A stretch of DNA of 33,706 bases from Haplomitrium mnioides (taxonomy: Eukaryota > Marchantiophyta > Haplomitriopsida > Calobryales). Both the position numbers and the translations under genes were made by a program. Shown here piece by piece: positions 21,101-30,062 of this stretch (positions are counted from its first letter, which is position 1; the number at the start of each line of letters is the position of its first letter). The DNA lies in assembly GCA_049999725.1 (NCBI GenBank), contig JBNGIS010033957.1, forward strand, positions 1-33,706, read 5' to 3'. Below the pieces are notes generated by a model that was given only the letters and a program-made list of their open reading frames with translations, made no database searches and had not been told where the DNA came from.

Positions 21101-21356
21101 GTACTGTGACAAAAATAAATTTATCAGGCTTCACTTCTTGTGCTTCCATTTGCCGATACAGTTTCATTGCGTCCTGCTCTCGACAAGATTTCACACATCT
21201 TGAAAGCATAGCATTCCAAGAGAAAAGGCTTCTAGAAACAGAGCCGGGTACCATTAGTGTCAGCTCTGTTTGAACCCATGAGGGATTTGCTTTCCTGTCC
21301 AGCCAAAGTCCAATCCGGGTCTTTTTATGTTTGAAATCAGGATAATTGGTGTTTAC
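18180..21356 (-). CDS. PPR-DYW organelle RNA-editing factor, main exon
   Basis: An uninterrupted frame from its first ATG at 21254 gives 1,024 residues. It stays open upstream to a likely splice acceptor at 21356. Motifs, numbered from that ATG: seven P-L-S triplets (10-716), P, L2 and S2 (717-820), E1 and E2 (821-891, PG box KKLPG), DYW domain (892-1024). The DYW domain keeps the deaminase HSE (His956, Glu958), Cys984-x2-Cys987-His988, the Cys1018/Cys1020 pair and a terminal Asp-Tyr-Trp. DYW proteins bind single-stranded organelle RNA, one base per PPR motif, and convert a cytidine to uridine nearby. The frame reads YPDFKHKKT and LWLDRKANPSWV before residue 1, so translation probably starts in an upstream exon. 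No stops; likely functional. The target transcript is unknown. Confidence 0.95.
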   Translation of the reverse strand, partial: VNTNYPDFKHKKTRIGLWLDRKANPSWVQTELTLMVPGSVSRSLFSWNAMLSRCVKSCREQDAMKLYRQMEAQEVKPDKFIFVTVLKACASLKALGQGKHVHAQIIQSGFESDLFVGNSLVNMYAKCGSIGDAESVFQRMPTRDVVSWSAMLAGYVNCDLGQKALRLFRQMQAENVTPNCVTFVLVLKACASMIALEEGRRVHTQAIESCYKSDVLVGNSLVNMYAKCGAIADAESVFQRMPTRDVVSWSAMLAGYVNCDLGQKALNLFRQMQAEEVTPNSVTFVLVLKACASMMALEEGRRVHTQVIESGCESDVLVGNGLVNMYAKCGSISDAESVFQRMPTRDVVSWGGMLAGYVNCDLGEKAVNLFRQMQAEEVKPDSVSFVLVLKSCASMMALEEGRRIHMQAIESGCEFDVFVASTLVHMYAKCGAIADAESIFQRMPTRNVVSWDAMLAGYVHCDLGEKAVNLFRQMQAEEVKPDSVTFVLVLKACASMMALEEARRIHMLVIESGCELDVFVASTLVDVYAKCGAIADAESIFQRMPTRDVVSWGAMLAGYVNCDLGQKAVDLFRQMQTEEVKPDSVTFVLVLKACASMMALEEGRRVHLQVIESGCELDVFVASTLVDMYAKCGAIADAENIFQRIPTHDVVPWSAMLAGYVNYDLGQKALELYRQMQAEEVKPNFVTFVLVLKACASIMALEEGRRVHTQVIESGCESNLRVGNSLVNMYAKCGSIADAESIFQKMPARDVVSWNTMLGGFAMHGLGKQALQLFQEYDSGGVQMDELTFTCLLSACSHAGFVEEGIRLFESMGSVYDVWPTVEHYACMVDLLGRAGRLDEAENFLRSEPKISKDSIALMALLGACRNHGKVEMGKRIAQQILELDPNSAAGYVLLSNIYAAAGQWDKSDRVQELRKERGVKKLPGRTWIEVDSHVHSFVVDDQFHPQIREIHAELQRLSEQMKEAGYVPDTRFVLHDVEDEEKVFRLCHHSEKLAIAFGLLSTAPGTPLRIYKNLRVCVDCHSATKLMAKIVGREIIVRDANRFHHFQDGLCSCRDYW
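19107..20924 (-). repeat. six tandem 303-bp PPR P-L-S triplets
   Basis: Residues 111-716 of the PPR protein are six consecutive 101-residue units, each P 35, L 35, S 31, with no length variation. They share nearly constant phrases such as MLAGYVNCDLGQKA, FVLVLKACASMMALEEGRR and MYAKCGAIADAESIFQRMP. Differences cluster at a few positions, including RNA-contact positions. The flanking first triplet (10-110) and the last P-L2-S2 are much more diverged. Confidence 0.95.
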
Positions 21357-21473
21357 CTACGGACCAGAGATCCGAAGCAGCTTGATCAGGCATTAGCAGT
21401 GCGAGTCGAATTCAAATCGTGAAACTGATAAACCATTACGCCAAACTGTTTTGTTGCATGCTTTAAGATTTAC

Positions 21474-21553
21474 CACCTTATCCATTCTGTGATCCCACCA
21501 TTGTGAAGGATCTGAAAAGAACTCCCGCCACAGCTCGTCCAGACTATTATATC
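21474..21553 (-). CDS. probable exon 2 of the PPR gene (first half of a PDF motif)
   Basis: This 80-bp minus-strand segment lies between an acceptor TCGTTGCAG (ending 21554) and a donor GTAAAT (starting 21473). It reads LDELWREFFSDPSQWWDHR followed by MDKV. Removing the 117-bp intron 21357-21473 joins it in phase to VNTNYPDFKHKKT of the main exon. Together they form the PDF motif known from plant organellar single-stranded-DNA-binding (OSB) proteins (WWD-R...YPDFKHK...LWLD...P-WV). Restoring that motif exactly across the junction is the main evidence for the intron. Confidence 0.72.
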
Positions 21554-21705
21554 CTGCAACGACCCGAAAGACAAGTTATAAATTCACCTGGCATCTGTTT
21601 TCCAAGAAAGATCATAGGATTGGAGAAATCTGCAGAGTTTCATGCAAAGATTTGTATCCTTCAGAAGAGTGATAAAAATTACTCGCTCGCCTTGATGCTT
21701 AGTAC

Positions 21706-21865
21706 TGGGTGCAGCAGAAAGCGAGTGCAGTTGCGGACGACGCTTCCTCGTTGGTGAAGCAGACAACAATCGAAAGGCATTGTCGAGAGATTCCTGACGA
21801 TGTTGATGATGGGGGTTGAGGGAGGTGATGGGTGGCGAAGGAAAGGGAAAGGATGGGCATGCCAT
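21706..21865 (-). CDS. probable exon 1 of the PPR gene (organelle transit peptide)
   Basis: The minus-strand frame from ATG 21865 (an alternative in-frame ATG lies at 21895) begins MACPSFPFPSPPITSLN and continues rich in Ser, Pro, Arg and His with few acidic residues. That fits a plastid or mitochondrial targeting peptide, which the main exon lacks. Exon 2 needs a phase-1 donor; the best I see is A|GTACTAAG at 21705, giving a 152-bp intron. That donor is imperfect, so the exon end is uncertain. The frame runs on to 21584 without a stop, so a different donor is possible. Confidence 0.5.
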
Positions 21866-21899
21866 GTTCTGCTCGCTCTTTGTTCGTGTCTTCACTTCG

Positions 21900-22490
21900 T
21901 TGAGAATGTCGTTAGCAGCACAACTACCCTGGAGACAACAATGATCTTTATTAATGAAAGGTGAAATTAAAATTTCACGAAAGTTTTTACTATGAGATGT
22001 AAATAGATCCGGAGGCTTTTGGGATCTGTGGTTGGAACATTTTTAATCTTGCATGCCTTCAATTGAACCTTGTATAAGACAAAAGACAAGATCCAAGTGG
22101 ATAAGATAAGATAACATAACAGAATAAGAGAATGAAAATCATATGTTACAATAGAGACATGTTGAATTCAATGGAGAATGTTGAGGAGGAAGAGATTCCA
22201 ATGAGTAAAAGTCATCTTTGGCAAAGGTAAAGAGGGAAAGCTCTACTAGTTTTCATGAAGTACATGTCCTATATAACATATCAAATTAGATTTCATTCAA
22301 CATTTTAGATTACTACTAACAAAAATCAACTAGCTTATTTTTCTCTAACAAAATCAAAATATCTTTGCAAACAACATATGTTATGTGGTATTTGGTCCAA
22401 AATAATATAGTGAAACGGTCGCGAAACTATTCTCGATCTCCATAAGCATTTTAATCAGTTGTTTCTCATAATTGTTTCTTTCACATATTT
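21900..22490. other. 5' flank of the PPR gene; nothing else seen
   Basis: AT-rich sequence upstream of the first possible start codons of the PPR gene, where its promoter should lie. I see no convincing TATA box at a sensible distance; ATTAATAAAG (minus strand, near 21945) is the nearest weak candidate. No ORF of interest. Confidence 0.4.
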
Positions 22491-22908
22491 TGCAATAATA
22501 CAAATATTGTAAAAATAGAGAGGAGTGAAAGAAGTGATAGTGACCACTAAAGTTAGGTTGACTAAAGTTAGGTTGACTAAAGTTAGGTTGACTAAAGTTA
22601 GGTTGACTAAAGTTAGGTTGACTAAAGTTAGGTTGCTTTTAGAGAAGTGGTCTAAAGGTTTGGAAGTTGAAGTAGCTTGTTTTTTAATGCTACTTTTAAA
22701 TAAATAGAATAAGTTTACATTTAGAGTTGGAAGTTGAAATAACTTGTAAGTGAAGGAAGTATAAATAAAAGGGTCTCATTGCCAACCTTCTAATTGTAGA
22801 GTTCATTTCAATTGGTTTGAGCTTTAGTTTGTATTCTCTGTATATGATAAATGACAATCTTGGCATTTGAGTTTGTTTACTTATTTGGAGTTTGTCTTTG
22901 AGCTCTCT
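22491..22908 (+). repeat. solo-type gypsy LTR (plus orientation)
   Basis: It begins TGCAATAATACAAAT and aligns with the reverse complement of the complete LTRs (TAGAGAGGAGTGAA, GTTGAAATAACTTGTAAGTG, TATA-like TATAAATAAAAG, GAGTTTGTCTTTGAG). No gypsy coding sequence follows, so it looks like a solo LTR. TATTT stands on both sides (22486-22490 and 22909-22913) and may be its target duplication, although the 3' end is not a clean CA. It contains a 15-bp minisatellite. Confidence 0.65.
22546..22635 (+). repeat. 15-bp minisatellite, six identical units
   Basis: Six perfect copies of ACTAAAGTTAGGTTG in tandem inside the LTR. The single-copy equivalent in related LTRs lies at the CACTTTTA-GGTT position, so the expansion is specific to this copy. 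Perfect identity means recent expansion. Confidence 0.97.
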
Positions 22909-23133
22909 ATTTTCTAGTACATTAGATCTTTTTATGTTTGTATAATACTTGTTTTTAACTGTACAAAGATCGTAGAGTCTTTGATTCATCGTTCATTTTT
23001 GTAGTTCAATAACTACTTGTTAAAATTTTGTCGCTAGTTAATACAAGACTCTTAAATAACCCAATATATGAAACAAGTTTTCTTCTCTTTTATTTCTTTG
23101 ATTTTTTCTAGTTACGCTTGTGGAAACATATGA

Positions 23134-23403
23134 TGCGATAGTGCATATATTATATTGTGAAAATAAAATGGAGTGAAAGAAGTGGTATAAAATCACTTTT
23201 AAGGTTTGGAAGTTGTATTTAAAGTTGTTTTTCTTATCTTTAAAGTTACTATTAGAGAAGTGGAATAAGATCACTTTTAGAGTTCAAAGTTGAAGTAACT
23301 TGTAAGGAAAAGAAATTAAGTGACACTTACTTCTCAAGCATAAATAGAAGGGCTTCTTTTTCTAACTCTTTATTCTCGAGTTTCTTTCATTTAATTTGAG
23401 CTT
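23134..23403 (+). repeat. gypsy 5' LTR, first part (split by the copia element)
   Basis: It starts TGCGATAGTGCATAT and aligns with the first ~270 bp of the gypsy LTR family, including TATA-like CATAAATAGAAGGGCTTC. It stops at TTTGAGCTT, where the copia LTR begins. The remaining 120 bp resumes at 31438, and 270 plus 120 equals the ~390-bp length of the intact family LTRs. Confidence 0.8.
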
Positions 23404-23683
23404 TGTTGAATATCAAGCCCATTAGCTCATGCAATGCAAATAAAGAATGTGAAAACAAGCATATGTGATCAAATCTCAAATCTCCTTCTCCTTCTCTTCT
23501 CTCTCTTCAATCTCATATATCTCATATCATAATGTGTATGTATGTACAAAAGAGATAGGATAACAAGGTAATATGCTAATCACATAGGATTAGCACTAAC
23601 CATAATCCTAATCATATAATCTAATCATAGGTTAAGGACTAATGCTATATTAGCCTAATCATCTTACTACATGTATTATAATA
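23404..23683 (-). repeat. copia 3' LTR
   Basis: 280 bp. On the plus strand it runs TGTTGAATATCAAGCCC to ATGTATTATAATA, so in element sense it ends TTCAACA. Immediately inside, the plus strand CTCCCCTTT gives an element-sense polypurine tract AAAGGGGAG, as expected next to a 3' LTR. Its element-sense start (TATTATAATAC) lacks the usual TG in both copies. Confidence 0.93.
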
Positions 23684-24052
23684 CTCCCCTTTAGCTATAA
23701 AATAGGGAATGTTGTAGCCACACGTAAGATGAGTATAAGACCTATGATAGAATACCACCAACACTCCAAAAGAAATCCATATGAAATATAAAGGTGTTGC
23801 CTCATTAAAACCCTCTCATACGCCAACGAGGAAAAGAGTACAACCACCATTTATAGATGAATATAGAAGTCATATAGTAACCAAAAGAGAAATAATGATA
23901 AGAAAATCGACTATAGGCCAAAATAATGAATCTGAAAATAATGATCATATGATACTTAGAAAAAAATAACATGAGCACAAAATAGATTATAAAGAGATAT
24001 CGGAGATAAAAATAATGATGTCGACAAGATAATAAAAGAATAGTCGATAAAG

Positions 24053-24364
24053 TCATGCTAATAAAGTTGATAATCTCCGTAAACCAAGTAGATGACAAAA
24101 ATGCTGATGCAATGTCAGAGGTAAAGCCTTAGTAAATATATCGGCAATATTCTTCCTACTGGAGATAACCTGCACAGAAATAGTATAATCAATCTGCTCA
24201 TGAGTGAAGAAAAACTTTGGAGCGATGTGTTTAATGCGGTCTCCTTTAATAAATCCCTGTGAAACCTGTTGCACACATGCCAACTTATCTTCAAAAATAA
24301 TAGTAGGATCAGATATACAAGGCAAACCACAATGTAAATAAACATGATCAAGCATCTTCCGTAG
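24053..24364 (-). pseudogene. copia RNase H C-terminal part
   Basis: The frame 24355-24053 continues RNase H in normal order: IFEDKLACVQQVSQGFIKGD, RIKHIAPKFFFTHEQI and NIADIFTKALP, the end of copia pol. A frame break or stop near 24360 separates it from the RT palm frame. Confidence 0.88.
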
Positions 24365-25741
24365 CTATATGCACTCCTTACTAGCTTCATACAGAGCAAT
24401 AATCTCTGCATGGTTTGAGGATATACAAGTCAAAGTTTGTTTTGTACTTTTCCATGATATAGCTATAGAGCCATATAGGAATATATAACCGGTTTGGGGT
24501 TTAGCATCATCGGAATCTGACAGGTATCCCGCATCTGCATGACTGGTAAGTATTTGATCAGTATTAGTTGGGAAAAAAAGTCCCATGTCAATTGTGCCTT
24601 GTAAATATCTGAAAATATGTTTAATACCATTCCAATGCCTTATAGTAGGTTGTGAACTATGTCTTGCAAGCAAGTTCACGGAAAATGAAATATCAAGACG
24701 TGTTTGACTAGCAAGATACATAAGAGCTCCTATAGCGGAGAGATATGGTATCTCAGATCCAAGGATTGGCTCTATGTCTTTCCATTTTCGGAAAATATCT
24801 TTATCTCTGTCCAGTAATCTTATCTCCATAGAGGATGTAACTGGATGAGATTTATCCATATTGAATTGTTTTAGGACTTTCTTAGTATAAGTACTCTGAT
24901 ACATCAATATTCCATCATTGAGATACTCAAATTGTAATCCTAAACAATACTTGGTCTTACCAATATCCTTCATATCAAAAGTCTTCTTAAGCATAGAAAT
25001 AGTCTGCTCAAGTAAGGATTGGTGACCAAAAAGGTTTATATCATCAATATATAATGCGACAATTATAAATTCTTTGTCGACATTCTTGATGAATAAACTT
25101 GGTGCAATATCATCAAAGTGAAAACCTATGGCGATCATCTCCTCATGAAATCTATAATACCATATTCAACCACCCTATTTTAGTCCATAAATAGATCAAA
25201 GGATCTAGACTACATATCCACCCTTGGCCAGAGGCATGGATTGATGCATAGGGGGACAATAGGTCTTTTCCTCCCTAGAGTGCATCTCATGGACTATAGG
25301 TCCTAACCCATTACTACTACCACTGGGTGTAATGATGGTCAATGGCAAAGAGGTAGATGAATCGCTAAATGGTTTACTCTTAGTGACATTCTCCCCCTCA
25401 ATATGATAGATACTCCTTGCAATAAGCTCTGAGGGAGCTTTCATGTAGATCTAGGAATCCAAAAGCCCGTATAGGTATGCTGTCACAACATCCATCTGAT
25501 AAGTAATGAGCTCATGTCCTAGGAAAAAGCCTACTAGGAACCAGTATGTGATGGCATCCATAACTGGGGCGTATGTGAGATTTTAGTCTCTCCCATGTAC
25601 TTGTGTATAGCCTTTTGCTACAAGGCATGTCTTATATCTAACAATTTCACCTTTTTCATTTCGCTTCTTCACAAAGATCCACCTATATTTGATTAAATTA
25701 GCATTAGAGAGAATAGGGACTAAAGGTCCAAATACCTTCTT
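24365..25741 (-). pseudogene. copia reverse transcriptase
   Basis: RT fingers are readable in broken frames from 25741 to about 25450 (KKRNEKGEIVRYKTCLVAKG, APVMDAI, QMDVVTAYLYG). At 25138-24365 a 257-residue frame carries the palm ALYIDDINLFG (Tyr-Ile-Asp-Asp at about 25051-25040), KTKYCLGLQFEY, YLSAIGALMYLASQTRLDI and the start of RNase H (ADAGYLSDSDDAKPQTGYI, NHAEIIALYEASKE). Between fingers and palm, 25205-25444 does not look like the usual sequence. Confidence 0.88.
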
Positions 25742-26407
25742 CTATATCATGGAATCAAGTTCTGAATCCATTGCCTTTTTCCACTCTATCCGGTAAGAGC
25801 TGTCCAAAGCTTCTATGACAGATCTGGGATCAGGTGGTGTATCGGATATAGTTTGTGAAACAAGGAATGCAAAATGGTCATCGACATCTACACACTCTCT
25901 TTGCCACATAACCCATGTATCCATATAGTGGATTGAGATCTCTTGATTATCAGAGTATTCCAATAGGGAAATAGTCGGGTGAGATAGTAATAGTGTAGAC
26001 GAAGATGCTTTCATGACATCAGCTAAGAATGTAGTTCTCTTAGTCAGAACTTTTTGCCTAGGTTGAGAGTCTTTTGATCCAAGAAGGCGTCCTCTCTTTT
26101 GCCTTGGTACTTGGTCAACTGTTGGTTTTGAAATATCCTGAATTCTTGCAGGAATATTCACCGCATGAATATGTGACCTAACTACCTTTGCAATTTCATT
26201 AAAAGAATCTGGCAATTGTTTGACTATGTTAGCCAAGTGAAGAAGTATCTTGACCTCATCCTCACCTTGCCTTGTTTTTTGATCTATCCATATAGTGGAT
26301 ATATTCTCCCATTGGAGTTTTTTCGGTAAAGAAGAATTTTTATCTTCAAAAAGAGATGGAAATGCATCCTCATAGAAATGGCAATCAGCTAATCTGGCTT
26401 GAAACAC
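25742..26407 (-). pseudogene. copia integrase tail, hinge and RT start
   Basis: A 221-residue open frame. The first part (DCHFYEDAFPSLFEDK) is the end of the integrase tail. A basic middle (PRQKRGRLLGSKDSQPR) is the hinge typical of copia pol between integrase and RT. It closes with SYRIEWKKAMDSELDSM, the conserved start of the copia RT region. It is the longest intact stretch of this element after the RT palm. Confidence 0.85.
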
Positions 26408-26566
26408 ATCAGCTGTGGATGGTTCCAGATAGCATATAATAGACTGTGAGTCATATCACATATAAATGCCTTTTTGCCTCTGAGGTCCAATCTTAGTCTT
26501 TTTCGGTCCCATAATCGGAACTAAGACTTGACAACCAAAAACTCGCAAATGGGATAAGTCTAGGAT

Positions 26567-27280
26567 CTAACCATAGGCCAGTTGGTGAGGTGATATTGAA
26601 TTAAAAGCTGATGGTTGATATTTTAATAATGATGCAACATGTAGTACTACTGCATGGCCCCATGCAGAAACCGGTAAATTAGTTTGCATTAACATAAGCC
26701 TAGCAATCATTTGAATGTTGCATATAACTCTTTCGACTATTCCATTTTGAAAATGGACATGTGTCGCAGAGTATTGGGTATCAATACCCATAGTCATGCA
26801 AAAGTCATCAAATCATGATGTCAACTCCCCTGCTTTGTCAACTCATAGGACTTTTATTGGACTTTCTGGAAATTGAGCCTTCAATTTCAGAATGTGTGCC
26901 AATATGCTCGGGAAGACAAGATTACGGGTAGATAGTAATGATACTTGTGACCACTTTGTAGAAGCGCAAATGATCACCAAAAAAATACCGAAAGGGTCCA
27001 CTAGGTGGATCCATAAGACCACAGACATCTGCGTGTATTCTCTCAAGGAACTTTGGAATTTCCAGAATTGTTTTGGAAATCGCTTGATGTAAGGCCAGCT
27101 TGCCTTGAGAACAATGAATACATGGTCTATCAATCATAGATGGCTTAATGCTTTGAGGAATGGATTGGTTCACTTTCTGAATGTTAAGAAACATTGTAGT
27201 GCCCAGATGTTCTAAGTGATTATGCCATAAAGTAGTATGATTGATTGCTTTTGCATGAGTATGATAGTTTTGTATTTGCG
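26567..27280 (-). pseudogene. copia integrase
   Basis: The pre-integrase zinc region is readable as LWHNHLEHLGTTMF with RPCIHCSQGKLAL (HHCC). The core follows with the first Asp in RIHADVCGLMDPPSG and, after a frame break near 26920, KAQFPESPIKVL. The last part, 26797-26567, holds the catalytic Glu context HFQNGIVERVICNIQ and PVSAWGHAVVLH. Several stops and frameshifts divide it. Confidence 0.85.
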
Positions 27281-27372
27281 TAATATAGAAACCAAGAGGT
27301 TATGCAAAAAGTGTTTCTTTTATTTCAGATCCTTCAGGAGTGTGCTTCAATAAATCCAACACTTCCTGATTT

Positions 27373-27678
27373 TTACAAGTGTTGGTATGTATGTGATACC
27401 CATTGTATATCACAAAAACTTATTAAGTTTCTAGTTTCACTTGGTGCATATATGGCTGATCTGATATGTATGACAGTCCCTTGTGGCAATCTGATAGTTG
27501 CTGGTCCTTTTCCTTCTTCAATCTGATTGCTGCCCATAATAGTGGTCTTCTTTCGGTGTGAGGGCGTCAGCTTGGTAAAATATGACCTATATTTTAAAAT
27601 AGTATGAGTACTACCACTGTCTATAATACAGATATGGATGTCATGAAGAGGAAGTGTAGAATTTCTACACTGAATCAT
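27373..27678 (-). pseudogene. copia aspartic protease
   Basis: The active site is ICIIDSGSTHTIL, followed by YFTKLTPSHRKKTTIMG, LPQGTVIHIRSAIYAP and LISF, the normal course of a Ty1/copia protease. It processes the Gag-Pol polyprotein in a live element. The frame is open for 101 residues and in phase with the zinc knuckle. Confidence 0.85.
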
Positions 27679-27738
27679 GTTCGTTTCTGGTATATTGATA
27701 TCCTCTTCCTTATCAATATAATCACTAAGGGTATTGGT

Positions 27739-27927
27739 CTATTCTATAAAGACCCCATGATTCTCTATTGTAGCATTTTGGCTTTTATCTTTAGCATAAA
27801 GTGCGACTAAATGTGCTGGGATTTTGCAAACTTTAGTAGTATACCCGATGGTCCCACATCTGCTACAAACAATTGGTCCTCTTATATTGCTTGAGGATTT
27901 TTTATTGAGAAATTTTTCAAGCACCAA
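27739..27927 (-). pseudogene. copia gag zinc knuckle
   Basis: The frame reads PIVCSRCGTIGYTTKVC, a CCHC-type nucleic-acid-binding knuckle in which the His is replaced by Tyr. It is in another frame from the gag body, with about 270 bp of unrelated sequence between them. A TAG at 27739 interrupts the way to the protease, after which the same frame continues. Confidence 0.75.
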
Positions 27928-28199
27928 GTATCAAGGATTCCTCCCCTATGTTCCCCCTTGCCACACATCGCAGATTGAAACAAGAAACCATCATCAAAAT
28001 ACATTTTGGAATATAGATTGAGTGTCGTCAATTATATTCAACATCAACACAACTTCTCATCAATCTCAAGGCACATATTAGGCTTATGCAAGACCCACAA
28101 CAAAGATCCAATATCCAACCTTATTTAGAAGACAAATGTTAAATAAAAAGGTTATATAAAGCATGTGGCTTCAAGCAAACATCTACAATAGCATAATGG

Positions 28200-29003
28200 C
28201 TAGTTTTTTTTATTGAATGTATCCCTGCCTCCTCTTCTTCCTCTTTGATAGAAACGTGCAGAGTTACCATTGGCCCTTCCTCTCCCCCTGAATTGCTGAT
28301 TCTTGCCATTCATAGAAGCTTTACCCATTTGAGAATTATGTTTGAAATGACCATATCTGGCCCTTGTTCTAGATATACCTCTGTTATTTGTAGGCTTGGA
28401 ATAATGAGCTTCAGATGTAGGACTTTGAGGTAGGGTATCTGGAGGTCTTACTTTAGAATTCTTCATCGGTAAATCCTGATGTTTCTCTACTAATAGGAAA
28501 TAGGCTATAAGTTCAGAATAAGTAGAGAAGTTCATGTTTCTGTACTATGCAGACATAATCATGTTTATTGAATGAAAGGTGGATAATGTTTTCTCAATTT
28601 GTTCTTCTTGAGAAACTGGATGTCCATATAATGTCAGATGCGATGCTATTCTGAACAATTCACTATTATATTTCGAAATGGAAGGAAAATCTTGAACTCT
28701 TAGATTGACCCAATCATGCCTTGCATTAGGCATATGTATTGTTTTTGTGTGGTCAAATCTTTCTTTCAAGTTATCCTAGAGAATTTTGGGGTTACTCTCA
28801 TTCAGATACTGTATTTTGAGAGAATCTGTGAGATGGTGCCTCAGGAAGACCAATGCATGGGCTTTCTGTTGTAATGTTATGTCCTCATCTGTCAAGATTG
28901 TGGTCTGCAATCCTTTAGAGACCAGATGGGCTGCTGCATCCAGTGACCAGGAGAGATAGTTGTCTCCTTCAATGGTCAACTGTTCAAAGCTTAATTTTTC
29001 CAT
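28200..29003 (-). pseudogene. copia gag
   Basis: One continuous frame from ATG 29003 with two in-frame TAG stops, at 28776-28778 (Trp expected, ILWDNLKERF) and 28545-28547 (Gln expected, MSAQYRNM). It reads ITIEGDNYLSW-like sequence near the start, then FPSISKYNSELFRIASHL and LLVEKHQDLPMKNSKVRPP. It ends in an Arg/Gly-rich tail (RGRGRANG, RGRRGGRD). This is the usual gag of plant copia elements (UBN2-type gag), which forms the virus-like particle. The frame breaks at 28200 before the zinc knuckle. Confidence 0.88.
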
Positions 29004-29514
29004 TTTTAGAATGTAGGAGAGTTTTGAAGGTTGGAAGATAAATAAAAGATTTATCAAAATGCAGAAAATTCAAAATGTTAAACTCTTTGCAACTCTGGAA
29101 AAATAACAGATAAAAAAACATTTGTTATAACAAAAGTTATATGTGAAGTATAGTCCCTATTATGCTCGCTGTAGGCAAGTTGTTGGTCTTGTAATCTTTC
29201 AGAAAACAGTTGGAGATATCAGAAATAGGTCTCCACAATATTCCAGATGTTGATGTAGCCTTAGTTTTCAGATACAGTCTACAAAAGTTGATGTAATATC
29301 CTTAAATGTGCAAACTGGTTCTCAGAATTCTTGAACCACTTAGAGAAAGTAGATATATCTGAGAACTTCTAAATATGTTATATGAGAGTACACTGTATTG
29401 ATAAGGTAACACTGTGTATATAGATTATAGGTAATTTCAGATCTCAAGATATCAAACTTCCTCTCAATTGTGAGGTTTTGTTTTATGTGCTGATGTCAAT
29501 CTGAGTTTTTTTTC

Positions 29515-29596
29515 TTTTTTTGGTGATTCTATTAAAAACATAGTAACTGAATATATATATTCAGTTACTATGTTTTTAATAGAATCACCAAAAAAA
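29515..29596. repeat. perfect 82-bp palindrome
   Basis: Arms 29515-29555 and 29556-29596 are exact reverse complements over all 41 positions, with no loop; the centre is GAATATA/TATATTC. Outer ends are TTTTTTTGGTGATTC and GAATCACCAAAAAAA. Inside the copia leader, its transcript would form an uninterrupted hairpin. Direct repeats of AGAATCACAGAAATC follow at 29581-29626. Confidence 0.97.
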
Positions 29597-30008
29597 TCAC
29601 AGAAATCAATAGAATCACAGAAATCTTCAATTGACATATTCAGATGACATTGGTATGTCAATTTTGAATTCTACAAATCTAAATGTCAAGTTTATAAGTC
29701 AGATGATTGAATTTGAATCTCAGAATAAAGTTATATGCTTGTTTGACTCCAAATGTGATTCTCAAATGAAAATTAGTGCTCTTGACCAATCAATTGCATA
29801 ACATGAATGTTATGCTCTTTCACACAAGAAGACCTGAATTTGAAAAGGTTGGTGTGTTGTCAAATCTCAACCAAAACGAGAAAATAATAGCTCAGAATGT
29901 TCGCCAGGACCAAGAGATCACACCTGTGAGTTCAAATCCGAAGAAAAGATTGATTTTCATGCACAAAGATTGATTTGCAGATTCAGAACTCTCCCATTTC
30001 ACGAATAG

Positions 30009-30062
30009 TTAGGTTCGGATGAAAAATTAGGTTCGGATGAAAAATTAGGTTCGGGAGAAAAA
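30009..30062 (+). repeat. 18-bp tandem repeat, 3 copies
   Basis: TTAGGTTCGGATGAAAAA twice in succession, then a third copy with GA in place of AT. TAGGTTCGG-type words recur singly further right, near 30127. Confidence 0.9.

Noticed and set aside
21554-21587. 34-bp intron between GTGAATT and TTGCAG in the PPR 5' region
   Set aside because: Too short for a plant intron, and the junction phase does not give the PDF-motif frame.
21503-21757. 84-residue plus-strand ORF upstream of the PPR gene
   Set aside because: It lies antisense to the proposed exons 1 and 2, which reconstruct a known motif; no recognisable family of its own.
22525-22707. ORF encoding repeated Thr-Lys-Val-Arg-Leu
   Set aside because: Translation of a 15-bp minisatellite inside a non-coding LTR.
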